From NCBI RefSeq assembly GCF_023159225.1, contig NC_063167.1:9951734-10015733 (forward strand): a stretch of 64,000 bases of DNA. The letters run 5' to 3'. The notes beneath the pieces are model-generated. The model did not search any database and was not told the origin of the DNA. It saw only the letters and a program-made list of their open reading frames with translations. Every line of letters starts with the position of its first letter. The first letter of the stretch is position 1. This document shows, in pieces, positions 1-10,826 of this stretch. Source of the stretch: Perognathus longimembris pacificus. Lineage: Eukaryota > Chordata > Mammalia > Rodentia > Heteromyidae. Made by a program: the position numbers and the translations under genes.

Positions 1-826
1 GGGTTCTTCCATGTCTCTAGCTGGTCCTTGGTGTCTGTCCCCAGCTGCTGCAGGGCTCCGGGGTGGCCTACCTGCAGTCCTCCAGGCCCTTCCTGGGCAG
101 CCCAAGATGACTGCTTCCTGCAAGGGAAAATCCACAAGGGCCTTAGCTCCCAGCCAGAAGCACTGGTCTCTGAGCCAATACTTCTGGATGGATCCCAGAG
201 CACTTACTGTCTAGGAGAATGAATGAAGGCCTGGCAAAAAGTCCCCCAGCCACAAAGATTTTGACATCACTGATGAAGGGGATAAAGACTTTACTTGTTT
301 TTTTTTCTCCCAGACCAGGAATTTGAGACTCGACCTCTTTTTTTTTGCTCATTGGCTGTAGAGCTCTACCAGCAGAGCCAGGCCTCTAGCCCCAAGGATT
401 TAACTTTTGAAAGCATGCTTTATTGTTTTGCAAAGCAAAGAAAAACGATTGGAAAAAATTGGGATCCAGAAAGACTGAGAGACTTGAACCCAGGTCAAGT
501 CTCTGAGCCCCTAAGGACAGCAGCCCAGGATTTGAATGTGTGTGGGCCTCCCCCATCTCCCTTTCTGGAGCTCTCTGAGCTGCTGCTTATGCAAATGCAA
601 ATTAACTGCTGTCTTCAAACAACTGTGTTGTTTTCTTTTTTCTGGAAACTTTATGCTCTCATTATTTTTAAGTAGTTGTTCTGTTGTGGCAGAGCTGGGC
701 AGCACAGATCAAGACCACTTATTAGAGAGGATAGAGTTCATTGCCGGCCACCATACCAGACTAGTGCCAGAAAGAAGTTCTGATCCCGAGGAAGGGGAAG
801 CCCTGGTTCTCCCCCCACCGCCCCCG
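1..826. other. Unassigned non-repetitive sequence
   Basis: No gene recognised. A purine-rich and T-rich mosaic with no long frame; possible minus-strand splice-like signals near 72-117 are too weak to call. Confidence 0.4.
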
Positions 827-932
827 TAAGAGTCTCACAGTTTCCTGCCTAGGCTGGCTTTGAACTGTGATCCTCAGACCTCAGCCTCCTGAGTAGCTAG
901 GATTACAGGTGTGAACCACCGGTGCCTGGCTA
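827..932 (-). repeat. B1 monomer
   Basis: Reverse B1: CTGAGTAGCTAGGATTACAG and GAACCACCGGTGCCTGGC. Confidence 0.8.
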
Positions 933-975
933 GCCCTGGGTTTTATTTTTGGCTTTTACTTATTTATTTATTTAT

Positions 976-1170
976 TTTTGGCCAGTCCTGGGCCTTGGAC
1001 TCAGAGCCTGAGCACTGTCCCTGGCTTCTTTTTGCTCCAGGCTAGCACTCTGCCACTTGAGCCACAGCACCACTTCCAGTTTTTTCTATATATGTGGTGC
1101 TGAGGATTCGAACTCAGGGCTTCATGTATACGAGGCGAGCACTTTACCACTAGGCCATATTCCCAGCCCA
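976..1170 (-). repeat. ID+dID SINE
   Basis: GGCCAGTCCTGGGCCTTGG to GGCCATATTCCCAGCCC, preceded by (TTTA)n. Confidence 0.88.
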
Positions 1171-1198
1171 GCCCTGAGTTTTATGCAAGCTGGTTGCA

Positions 1199-1199
1199 T

Positions 1200-1249
<50 letters not shown>
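1199..1249 (+). repeat. (CA)n microsatellite
   Basis: About 25 uninterrupted CA units. Confidence 0.95.
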
Positions 1250-1357
1250 GGTCATTCATCAGAAAGGCAGAAGTCAGGTGGAGATGACATCAACTTCAAG
1301 CCAGGTGTGCAATTTCAAGAATCACCTTGTGGGCTTTCTGTTATCAATCCAGATAGC

Positions 1358-1391
1358 CCCCCCCCCACCCCACCCCACCCCCCCCCCCCCG
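1358..1391 (+). repeat. C-rich low-complexity tract
   Basis: CCCCACCCC-type run of more than 30 bases. Confidence 0.85.
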
Positions 1392-1564
1392 GTCAGCCAT
1401 AAACCCACATTCCGGTGGACAGCTCACCTAACCACATTCCAGCAAAATGGCCTTTACCTGGATCATAGTTACTAGGGTGAGGCAACTAGGTCTACTTCAG
1501 TACAGAGGGGTTACCATTCCACGCAGCAGTCTGTAAATACAATGCATCCTGATCCTTGTCGCCC

Positions 1565-1653
1565 CTTTTATATATGTGGTGCTGAGGAATTGAACCCAGG
1601 GCTTCATGTATAGGAGGCAAGCACTCTTGCCACTAGGCCATATTCCCAGCCTG
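1565..1653 (-). repeat. ID half-element
   Basis: Only the ID head: TATATATGTGGTGCTGAGG to GGCCATATTCCCAGCC. Confidence 0.82.
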
Positions 1654-1726
1654 TCACCCCTTTTACCATGCACTGTTTACATAGTTTCATGGTCTATGTG
1701 ATTTCATCATTTAAGATTATAGCCTA

Positions 1727-1962
1727 AGCCAAGTGCCAGTGGATCACACCTGTAATCCAAGCGACTGGGGAGGCTAAGATTTGAGGATCTGAGTTTTGAA
1801 GCCATCCCAGGCAGGAAATTCTGGGAGATTTTTAACTCCAATTCACCACTAAAATCCCGAAAGAGGAGCTGTGGCTCAAGTGGAAGAGTGCTAGCCTTGA
1901 GCAAAAAAGTTCATGGACACCACCCAGGATCTGAGTTCTAGCCCCAGGCACAAGGGGGGAAA
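1727..1962 (+). repeat. B1+dID SINE
   Basis: CACACCTGTAATCCAAGCGA, then GCTGTGGCTCAAGTGGAAGA and GTTCTAGCCCCAGGCAC. Confidence 0.86.
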
Positions 1963-2491
1963 AAAGTTAGCACAAACCAACTGGAGTGCGGTTGGTGCTA
2001 GGAAAGGAAGGTACAGGTTGCTGTGGTTGGCCAGATCGGCCTTGTCTGAAGTTCCCCGTTATCTTTCTCTCATCTGGACCCCTTCTCTGGGAGTTCTGCC
2101 CCACCCCAAAAAAACCTCACCCCAATCTTGCTGGGGGCTTCTGCTCCTGGGTCCCGAGTTCTCTAAGCCTCTTGTCCGATGCTTCTGTATGTCCAGGCCT
2201 CCACTCTGGCCCCCAGGGAGATGGAGACTGCTTGGAGCTGCTCCTCTGTGCAGCATGTGGAAGCATCTAGAACAGAGACATCCACAGGGTTGGTGCAGGT
2301 CCTGAACACCCATGCTGGAGCAACAGCAACAACTCCACTCCTCCCTGGGTATCTTCCCCCACCCCCACCCCCTGACCTTGGGGACTCCCTAACTGGAGAA
2401 GGTACTGGAAAGAGGGGCAGAAGGGCAGAGAGATAAGTCCTTTGGACTTTGACATCCAGCCTGAAGCTATCACTGAGCTTTGCAGGCTCTG

Positions 2492-2495
2492 GCAC
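2492..2495. repeat. 5' target duplication of the ERV (GCAC)
   Basis: GCAC directly before the 5' LTR equals GCAC at 11601-11604. A 4-bp duplication is what gammaretroviral integrase makes. Confidence 0.8.
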
Positions 2496-3228
2496 TGAGA
2501 AGGCTGAACAAAATACAGTCTAAAATAATCATGAGCAACTCCATTTTTTCTAAGAATCAGTTAAGAATCAGGTAAAGTTAGAATGCCTTGGCTTGCCATG
2601 TGTTTCACTGCTTTGCTTAGTAACTGTGTTTCTCATGCTTTGTTAACCCGACCTAAGATTGACTAACTCAGCGACAGGAAGGGAGTGTACTGGAATGTGA
2701 TCAGTGTTCTTCGAAAATGCGGTCAGCCAGGTTAAAAAGACCCATTCCCAGCAGCTGTGTGACTTAAGACCCCAGCCTCCCCTTGCCCCAAAATGCAGGG
2801 ATGCAGAAACTCTAGAAAGTATGTCAACAACCCCCTGGGCGGTGGAACTTTCCCAACAACCCCTAACAGATGGCAGGAAACACACAAAATTCCAGATGTC
2901 CCCTCAAGTTAAGAATGTTAATAACAACTCAGGCAACACCCTTGTGACCCAGGTTACTTTGAAACCCACAAGCTAGCCAGTCACCTTTAGTTGCTATGCT
3001 GTTTTGTTTTTTTTTTAATTTACCGCTGTGAAATACGAATTGCTGTGTGTTGCTGTAAAAACCCTATAGAAACCCTGTTGACTGAGGAGTCGGGCTCTCG
3101 ATTCTGACCCGCTGCGTCGGTTGACGGTCGTGAGCCCAGGCTCGAGCTTGCAATAAAGACTCTCATGTGCTTACAGTGGAATCGGCAATTTGGTGGTATT
3201 TCGGGGACTCCAAAATCTGGGCATAACA
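2496..3228 (+). repeat. ERV 5' LTR
   Basis: Starts TGAGAAGGCTGAAC, ends TCTGGGCATAACA. AATAAA at 3152-3157 marks the R region. It keeps about 190 bp (about 2755-2925) that the 3' LTR lacks. Confidence 0.92.
3152..3157 (+). promoter_or_regulatory. ERV 5' LTR polyadenylation signal
   Basis: AATAAA in GCTTGCAATAAAGACTCTCA, repeated at 11524-11529 in the 3' LTR. Confidence 0.8.
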
Positions 3229-3230
3229 GT

Positions 3231-3248
3231 TGGTTCCTTGACCAGGAA
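3231..3248 (+). promoter_or_regulatory. ERV primer binding site, tRNA-Glu type
   Basis: TGGTTCCTTGACCAGGAA lies two bases after the LTR end. It differs at two positions from the complement of the tRNA-Glu 3' end (TGGTTCCCTGACCGGGAA). Confidence 0.82.
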
Positions 3249-3539
3249 TTGCCCAAGGCCCCCCAAGACCCCCGAACCGGAGAGTCCAACGCCAATCAGT
3301 GAGTTCTTTTTGTTTGTCTGTCTCAATTTGTACTTTCAATTTGTAATCTTGGTACTTGTAAGAGTTGACATTGGCCTTAGCGGATGCGCAGGTGGCTTAT
3401 CAACTGGGGGTTCTGGGAGATGTTCCAGATCCTCATTTGTGCTTTGTGAAGGGCCGCAGCAGTGTGAGAGACCGGCGTTCCACTCTCAATTCTGTCTAGA
3501 CACTTGATTTTGATGTTTTGTGTAAAGTCGGTGTGAGAG

Positions 3540-3621
3540 GCCGACGTTCCATTTTCAGTTCTTGCCTCCGGAGAAATTCTGCCGACGTTCCATTTTCAGT
3601 TCTTGCCTCCGGAGAAATTCT
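3540..3621 (+). repeat. 41-bp perfect tandem duplication in the ERV leader
   Basis: The unit starting GCCGACGTTCCATTTTCAG occurs at 3540-3580 and 3581-3621. A diverged relative (CCGGCGTTCCACTCTCA) at about 3472 suggests an older repeat array here. Confidence 0.9.
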
Positions 3622-3754
3622 GTTTTGTTTTTTTTATGAGCTCTGTCCCGTCTGTATCAGAGTTGGAGTCTGGCAGCCTTCTGCCAGAGTTCTTACAAGG
3701 ATTTTTACTGCAATTGCATCTCCAACCCGCGCCGGTGCCGTTTGTTCCGTGTTG

Positions 3755-3790
<36 letters not shown>
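3755..3790 (+). repeat. (TG)n microsatellite in the ERV leader
   Basis: Uninterrupted GT run before a GGGGATGAAATT stretch. Confidence 0.9.
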
Positions 3791-3791
<1 letters not shown>

Positions 3792-3824
3792 CCTGTTTGT
3801 GACTGGTGGGGATGAAATTTAAGT

Positions 3825-4268
3825 GTGGAAATTAAGAGACAGAAACGAATCAAATTCTGTCGTGCAGAATGGCCAGCCTTTGAGGTCGGGTGGCCGGCAG
3901 CAGGAACCTTTGATCTCGCCACCATCCACGTGGTAAAAAGTTTGGTTTTCTTTTCAAAGAGAAACGGCCACCCAGACCAAATTCCGTACATTCTGGTTTG
4001 GGAAGATCTGGTTGAAACTCCCCCTTGTTGGTCAAAGCCCTTTTTGCCGCCTCAAGGACAGTCGCCACAGAAGATCCTTGCAGTCCGGGGCTGCCCCGCC
4101 AAGTCGGGACGAAACGAACGGGAAATTCCAGCCTGGGCGCCTCTCTACCCCATCTTGCAGGGTGGTGTTGCTGAAGAGTTAATTTTCCCCCCACCCTACC
4201 AGGCACCTCCACCAGCAAGAGGGGCAGAGAGGCCAGTCCTCCGCCACGGCCTGACCATGGCGGGGTAG
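3825..4268 (+). pseudogene. gag: ERV gag remnant, matrix (MA) part
   Basis: An open stretch resembles a gammaretroviral matrix: KFCRAEWPAFEVGWPAAGTF and later HPDQIPYILVWEDL. No clear initiator ATG with a myristoylation glycine is visible. The frame ends at TAG 4266-4268 in the proline-rich part. Confidence 0.8.
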
Positions 4269-4389
4269 TGGCCGTGGAAGGTCCTGCCCCAGGAACCCGG
4301 GGGGGAGGAGCACAAGGAGTGGCTCCTCAGGGGCCTGCTGGCTGTACCGTCCTCCCCTTGCGTGCGGCGGGACCCCCCACCCCCCCCAC

Positions 4390-4972
4390 CCCCAGGACAC
4401 TGGTAACCAGCTTAGGCACTATTGGCCGTTCACCACTAGTGACCTGTATACCTGGAGAGCTCAGAATGCTCCGTTTTCAGATAACCCTAAAGATCTTACT
4501 AGCCTTCTAGACACCGTCCTGTTCACCCACCAGCCCACCTGGGATGAGTGTCAGCAGCTTCTCCAGGTCCTCTTTACTCCGGAGGAGCGTGAGAGGATCC
4601 AGATGGAGGCCCGGAAATTGGTGCCGGGAGACAATGGGCAGCCAACTGTGCAGCCGGACACCATCAATGCTGCTTTCCCCCTCACGCGTCCAGCCTGGGA
4701 CTTTAAGATGGCGGGAGGTAAGGAGAGGCTCCGGGTCTATCGCCAGACTCTAATGGTGGGTCCCAAAGCGGCTGCTCGAAAGCCCACTCATCTGGCCAAG
4801 GTAGGAGATGTACAGCAAGGTAAGGATGAGAGTCCAGCTGCATTTCTGGAAAGGGTGATGCAGGCGTTTCGCCAGTGTACACCAATGGACCCCGAGGCGC
4901 CCGAGACTAAGGCGGCTGTGGTCATGGCATTTGTGAGCCAAGCAGCGCTGGACATTAAAAGAAAGTTGCAGG
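4390..4972 (+). pseudogene. gag: ERV gag remnant, capsid (CA) part
   Basis: After shifts, capsid-like sequence appears: WDFKMAGGKERLRVYRQTLM, LAKVGDVQQGKDESPAAFLE and MDPEAPETKAAVVMAFVSQA, the last being the major homology region-like end. It is cut at 4972 by SINE insertion. Confidence 0.82.
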
Positions 4973-5171
4973 GCTGGGAATATGGCCTAGTGGCAAGAGT
5001 GCCTGCCTCGGATACACGAGGCCCTAGGTTCGATTCCCCAGCACCACATATACAGAAAACGGCCAGAAGCGGCGCTGTGGCTCAAGTGGCAGAGTGCTAG
5101 CCTTGAGCGGGAAGAAGCCAGGGACAGTGCTCAGGCCCTGAGTCCAAGGCCCAGGACTGGCAAAAAAAACA
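4972..5171 (+). repeat. ID+dID SINE (young subfamily) inserted in ERV gag, first copy
   Basis: GGCTGGGAATATGGCCTAGT to GGCAAAAAAAAC. Carries the GAGCGGGAAGAAGCC and GGATACACGAGGCCCTAGG variants of the young subfamily. Flanked by AAGAAAGTTGCAG. Confidence 0.92.
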
Positions 5172-5186
5172 AAAAAGAAAGTTGCA

Positions 5187-5391
5187 GGGCTGGGAATATG
5201 GCCTAGTGGCAAGAGTGCTTGCCTCCTACACATCAAGCCCTGAGTTCAATTCCCAAGCACCACATATATAGAAAACGGCCAGAGGTGGCGCTGTGGCTCA
5301 GGTGGTAAGAGTGCTAGCCTTGAGCAAAAAGAAGCCAGGGACAGTGCTCAGGCCCTGAGTTCAAGGCCCAGGACTGGCAAAAAAAAAAAAA
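5187..5391 (+). repeat. ID+dID SINE inserted at the same gag site, second copy
   Basis: Second SINE, also after AGAAAGTTGCAG and followed by AAAGTTGCAG at 5390-5399. It belongs to the AAAAAGAAGCC variety, so the two are separate insertions rather than a local duplication. Confidence 0.92.
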
Positions 5392-5822
5392 AGTTGCAGA
5401 ACGTAGAGAGACTTGGAGAGAAGAGTGTGCAGAATTTGATAGAAGTAGCCGAGAGGGTGTGCAGCAATAGAGACACTCAGGAAGAGAGGGAGCTGAGAGT
5501 GAGGACTGAAGAAAGAAGAGCTAGAGCAGCAGAGGGCACGAGACAGACCCGAGACATGGCAAGGATTCTCTTGGGGGCTACAGCTGGCACCCTAGATGAG
5601 AGAAGGCACCAATTGCGGGACCTGACTCAGGACTCAGATAAGGGCTGGGACCCGAGGAGACGGGAACGTCCCAGGTTACGGAAAGATCAGTGTGCCTATT
5701 GTAAAGAAGTGGGACACTGGGCCAAAAATTGCCCTAAGAATCCAAAAAGAAGAGGCTATGACCCAAGGCGTGACTCCCACCGCATGCTAGGCGTGCTAAT
5801 CACGGAAACGGGACCTCAGTGA
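5392..5822 (+). pseudogene. gag: ERV gag remnant, nucleocapsid (NC) with CCHC knuckle
   Basis: A charged helix rich in Arg/Glu is followed by CAYCKEVGHWAKNC at 5691-5732, a single CX2CX4HX4C zinc knuckle as in gammaretroviruses. It ends at TGA 5820-5822. The next gene lies in another frame, so any stop read-through arrangement is lost. Confidence 0.88.
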
Positions 5823-6192
5823 TGAGGGGAGACGGGGTTCGGTCCCCCTCCCTGCACCCAGGGTAACCCTCAAAGTGGAGGGGACGCCAGTTAACTTCTT
5901 GGTGGATACTGGGGCTCAACGTTCAGTCTTACATAAGTCCCAGGGAAAATTTGGAAAAACCTCATGGGTGCAGGGAGCAACCGGGATGAGCCAATACCCA
6001 TGGACTACCCGAAGAACAGTGGGCCTCGGCGTGGGCTGGGTATCCCATTCATTCATGGTCATCCCAGAATGCCCGTACCCCTGGCTGGGGCGGGACTTAC
6101 TAACCAAAGTAGGGGCCCAAATTCATTTCCACCCAACTGGGACATCTATTCTGGACCAAAGAGGGCGCCCTATTCACGTTCTTTTAGTTTAA
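5823..6192 (+). pseudogene. pro: ERV protease (pro) remnant
   Basis: NFLVDTGAQRSVL contains the aspartic-protease site DTGA (5905-5916); PYPWLGRDLLTKVGAQIHF is the conserved C-terminal part. Open for about 105 residues, then a stop at 6190-6192. Confidence 0.88.
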
Positions 6193-7170
6193 ATGATGAA
6201 TACCGGCTGCACTAACAACCATCGCCACCAGGGGCCAACATAGACTATTGGCTACACGCATTTCCTGAAGCATGGGCAGAGACTGGAGGGATGGGACTGG
6301 CAAAGCACAGGCCGGCCATATACATAAGAGTCAAAATCTGGGGCGGACCCATGAGAGTCTGACAGTATCCCATAACTCCCCACATCAGGAGCCTATTGGA
6401 GCTAGGGATATTGAGGCCCCGCCAGTCAGCCTGGAATACTCCATTGCTGCCAGTCCGCAAGCCACACTCCAATGACTATAGGCCGGTCTAAGACCTGAGA
6501 GAAGTTAAGAGGGTGATGGGCATACATCAGACTGTCCCTAATCCCTACACCCTCCTGAGTTCCTTGCCTCCAGACCGACAATGGTATACAGTTCTGGACT
6601 TGAAGGACACTTGTCTTAGCCTACCCCTGGCACCTAGAAGCCAGAATTTGCCTTTGAGCGGACTGATGCTGAAAAAGGCATCAACGGACAACTAACTTGG
6701 ACCAGATTGCCCCAAGGACTCAAGCACTCGCCCATCTTCTTCGATGAGACACTCCATGAACACCTGGGTGAGTTCTGTTCCAATCACCCTGATGTGGCTC
6801 TTTTGCAGGATGTAGATGACATCTTGATTGCCGCCCAAAACCATGAGGCGTGCTTGCAAGGGACTAAGGACTTACTCCAAACTCTAGGGAGCCTGGGGTA
6901 CCGAGCATCTACCAAAGAGGCCCAAATATGTAAGCCTGAGGTAATTTACCTGCGATACTTTGTTAAAAGAGGGACAGAGATGGCTAACACAGGCAAGAAA
7001 AGAAACTGTGCTAAAAATAACTCAGCCACAGAACCCTCGCCAAGAAATTCTAGCCTTGAGAGCAGCCCTGTGGCTACCAAAGAAATTAGCCATCATCCAA
7101 TGCCCAGGGCACCCAAAATCTAAAGACCCGATGGCACAAGGGAACAACCTGGCAGACAAAACTGCCTGAG
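6193..7170 (+). pseudogene. pol: ERV reverse transcriptase remnant with RNase H largely deleted
   Basis: Fingers and palm sequence is scattered over frames: [30 protein letters not shown] (6707 on) and VDD (6812-6820) with both catalytic aspartates, where the residue before V is D instead of the usual Y. After about 6965 the sequence jumps to an RNase H tail (GNNLADKTA, about 7142-7169), so most of RNase H is gone. Confidence 0.86.
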
Positions 7171-8424
7171 GAGTGGCCCTCCGAGTAGACCAAACCATGG
7201 TAGCCATCCTGCCAGACCCTGGCCAGAGACAGTTGCCAGAAATTCCCTGTTATACTGAAGAAGATTGGGATTGGATCAAGAAATTGCCTATGACACAGTG
7301 CTTATATGGGTGGTGGCAAGCAGCTGAATGTAGAATTATTCCCCCCCCCCCCAGACACTGGGGAAACAAGTATTACTTAAAATGCACTGTTCCACTCATA
7401 TGGGCACAGGGAAGATGCAAGACCCTGTGAAACATGCAAAAATAAAGATTAGGGATGCCAATTCCAAGATGGAACAGATAGTAGCTGAACGCAAAGCCTG
7501 CCAGCTGACAAACGCAACCTGGAACACAGCAAACCCCGGATCCAGACAGAGAGGACAAAAGCCAGGGGCATACTGGGAAGTGGACTTCACTGAGGTAAAG
7601 CCTGTATGGTTACAAATGCTTGTTAGTTTCCATAGATACTCTTTCAGGATGGGTAGAGGCACGAGACAGCACAAATAGTGGCTAAGAAGCTGGAAGACAT
7701 CCTACCCAGGTATGGCCTCCCAGCAATGATAGAGTCAGACAACGGACCTGCTTTCGTCTCTAATGTGATACAGAGCCTAGTAATAGTTCTTGGGGCCGAT
7801 TGGAAATTACATTGTGCATATAGACCCCAAAGCTCAGGGCAGGTAAAAAGGATGAATAGAACCCCTAAAAGAGACTCTTACTAAATTGACTATGGAGACT
7901 GGCAGGGACCGGGTGACTCTTTCCCTATGGCCTCTATAGAGTACGGAACTCTCCGTACAAAATAGGCCTTACCCCTTTTGAGATTATGTTTGGTGTGGCT
8001 CCCCTCATAATTCCTAATCTGCAATCGCACTTGCTAACTGAATTTAATTATTATGAGCTTTTGGGTTCCCTTAGGGCCCTGCAGCAGGCCCACCAGGATG
8101 TTTGGCCACAACTGAAAGCCCTGTATGATTACAGGCCCCCCGCCTGAACCCCACCGCATTCATCCTGGGGACTGGGTCTACGTGAAGAGACATCGCCAGG
8201 GAAACCTGGAACCTCGCTGGAAGGGACCATTCATAGTGATCCTGGCCACACGCTCAAAGTGGATGACGGAGTCGCTTCCTGGATCCACTACACCCACACC
8301 CAGATGGCTGGCAGATCCCCACGCAGTGAGGAAGGACTTCATCTCTGCTCAAGAGTGGCAAGTTTCCCGAGCTAAGGACAATCCCTTAAAACTTAAAATA
8401 CACCGCCCACCTGAGACGGCATGA
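7171..8424 (+). pseudogene. pol: ERV integrase remnant
   Basis: Core pieces AYWEVDFTEVKP (about 7570) and [11 protein letters not shown] (about 7732), then [15 protein letters not shown] and the C-terminal HPGDWVYVKRHRQGNLEPRW (8160 on). Frames shift at about 7678 and again between 7884 and 8125. A C-run (7340-7351) breaks the N-terminal part. Confidence 0.86.
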
Positions 8425-8439
8425 TGTTTCATAGTACTG

Positions 8440-9330
8440 ATGCTTATCTGGCCCGTAGCAGGTGCTAGTCCATATGCCCCTTTTAATTGGACTTGGACAA
8501 TCAGTAACCCGGACACTGGGGAGATATTCCCTCTTGCCTCAAGGGTCGGGCCCTGGATCCCTTGGTTCCCTGATTTGACTTTCGACGTATGTGCAGTAAT
8601 GAGGGAAGCATTTTTAAACTACCAGTTCGGGAGGTCAGTTACAGACTGCAGAGGAGGCCTCTGGTACATATGCCCAGAGGAAGGAAGAGAAAACGAGTGT
8701 GGTGGACCAGCAGACTTCTGTGCCACCTGGGATTGCATAACTGCATAGAAATACGTGGCAGGTGCCTACGACCCAGGGTTCTTTATTCACTTAAAACTCT
8801 CCAGGCTCCCTTTGACTCCCCCGCAAGCAATAGGCCCCAATGAAGCCTTTGGGCAAGAGCTAGCTAAGCCCAAGCGAGAACCGACAGAACCCAATCAAGC
8901 TATAGGGCACACTGAGAAGGGGACTTCTTTTAACCCCAATCCCCTGTCATCAGGAGAGTGGGACCAAGATCCATTATGGAACCTGATGACAAGCTCCTTT
9001 CAAGTTATCAACGCCTCCCAGCCAGAGCTGACAAAAGCCTGTTGGCTGTGCTATGATATTAGACCTCCCTTTTATGAAGGGATGGATAGCTATAGTAGGA
9101 AACATCATGGATGCGGGGAAAACCTATCAGTGCCGATGGAAACAAGAAGGGGTCAGGCTTACCATCCAGTCTGTGTCTGGGCAAGGGCTGTGTATGCGGC
9201 AGGTCCCAGACAATTACCAACACATGTGCAACCTGTCCAAACAATTAGCCTAGTCAGATGCATATGTGCTGCCCCCAGAGGATGGGCGGTGGGCCTGTTC
9301 TACCAGACTTACACCGTGCGTCCACAGTAA
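8440..9330 (+). pseudogene. env: ERV envelope remnant, surface (SU) part
   Basis: Starts MLIWPVAGASPYAPFNWTW, a leader-like segment with no long hydrophobic core left. The CWLC isomerase-type motif is at 9040-9051. Stops at 8746-8748 and 9328-9330 and a shift near 8750 break the frame. No function is likely. Confidence 0.84.
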
Positions 9331-10176
9331 GGCCCTTAGGGAGACCCAGACTTTTGCGTACTAGCGCAGCTAATGCCTCGGTTAATCTACCATAAGGAAG
9401 AAGAGGTCTATAGAGAACTGGATGCCTACAGGGACCTGCTAGCAGGGCAGAATAAAAGAGAACCGGTAACCGCTTTGACGATATCTGTCCTCCTGGGCCT
9501 AGGGGTCATGGGAGTGGGAACCAGGATTGCAGCCTTGACCCTTCAAAATAAGCATTACCGCAGTCTGAGGTCAGCTATAGACCAAGATATAGAAAGAATA
9601 GAAACTGGTATCTCCCGCTTACAAGCCTCACTTCTCTATCCGAGGTGTTGTTACAAAATAGAAGAAGAGGGCTGGGAATATGGCCTAGTGGTAAAGTGTT
9701 CGCCTCGTATACATGAAGCCCTGGGTTTGATTCCCCAGCACCACATATATAGAAAACGGCCAGAAGTGGCGCTGTGGCTCAAGTGGCAGAGTGCCAGCCT
9801 TGAGCAAAAAAAGAAGCCAGGGACAGTGCTCAGGCCCTGAGTCCAAGGCCCAGGACTGGCAAAAAAAAAAAAAAAAAATAGAAGAGGATTAGACCTACTG
9901 TTTTTACAGCAGGAAGGCCCATGTGCCGCTCTAAAGGAAGAATGTTGTTTTTATGTAGACCATTCCAGAGTAGGCAAGGATTCAATGGCAAAGGTGAGAG
10001 AAGGGCTGGCCAAAAGAAAGAGGGAGCAAGAACGACAAGAAGGGTGGTTTGAGTCCATAGTTAACTATTCGCCCTGGTTAACTACTTTAATTTCAACCTT
10101 GCTAGGCCCGCTAATTGTGTTAATTATAGTATTGACTGTGGGACCCTGTGTACTCAATAAGTGGTGGAGTTCGTAA
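9331..10176 (+). pseudogene. env: ERV envelope remnant, transmembrane (TM) part, split by a SINE
   Basis: A fusion-peptide-like hydrophobic run (about 9469-9535), a heptad-repeat helix, then after the SINE the disulphide motif CX6CC (9922-9948) and a single membrane helix (10070-10155) with a short tail ending at TAA 10174-10176. The features are those of class I retroviral TM proteins; the SINE at 9670-9878 disrupts the immunosuppressive-type region. Confidence 0.86.
9670..9878 (+). repeat. ID+dID SINE in ERV env
   Basis: Flanked by AAAATAGAAGAAGAG (left) and AAAATAGAAGAGG (right) as target duplication; A tail of 18. Confidence 0.92.
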
Positions 10177-10814
10177 AAGAAGGAATAAGTACAGTGCAAT
10201 TGATGGTATTCAGGACCCAATATAAATCTCTGGGTGAGGAAAGCATGGAATTAAGGCCCCCACCTTTTGCATCTAATCCAAGATTATGCCTTTAGTATTT
10301 CCAGGATAGATCATGCTTATAAACTACTTCTATGTGGACCTCGTTGTTTTAATTGGAGTAAAATGGCCTCATGTGTAGACTCATTGATCTGAAAAGAGTC
10401 AGCCCGGACAGAGAAAGGTCCTGGTGAGAATCTTCGTCTCTAAATCAGCCAAGAACAGAGTTGTGTGGAGCTCAAAGTGGCAGAGTGCTAGCCTTGAGCT
10501 GGAGAGCCAAAGGACAACACTTTGGCCCTGAGTCCAGGTCTTGCAATGGATCAAGAGAAGCATCCTAAGTGCATAGCACTTATAAGTTATTCCTGGGACC
10601 AACAGAGCATCCAGAGGCAGTGAAGCCATTGCTTGGATGGCTGGGATGGTGTCAGATCTCAGAGTCATTCGTGTTTGGCTTTTCAAACATAAATCTGAGC
10701 CAGGAGGCCCCAGAAAAGTAGGTTGTAAGCATGCTTCGCAAATGTCCATCTTCATAGTCATCTGATAAAATTGATAATCGATAAGGGACCAGGATTGGTT
10801 CCCTTAGTTACAAC
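10177..10814 (+). other. ERV env-to-LTR spacer with a SINE-like scrap
   Basis: No reading frame is recognised. 10467-10545 resembles a worn dID module (GTGGCAGAGTGCTAGCCTTG). The rest is unassigned retroviral 3' sequence. Confidence 0.5.
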
Positions 10815-10826
10815 AAGAGGGGGAAA
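10815..10826 (+). promoter_or_regulatory. ERV polypurine tract
   Basis: AAGAGGGGGAAA sits directly before TG of the 3' LTR, the plus-strand primer position. Confidence 0.85.

Noticed and set aside
72..117. Possible 46-nt minus-strand exon (TTGCAG acceptor, GTAGGC donor), conceivably of SPATA21
   Set aside because: No reading frame matches a protein I recognise; too short to support.
1057..1287. Poly-His and poly-Cys/Val peptides at CA/TG repeats
   Set aside because: Pure microsatellite translations.
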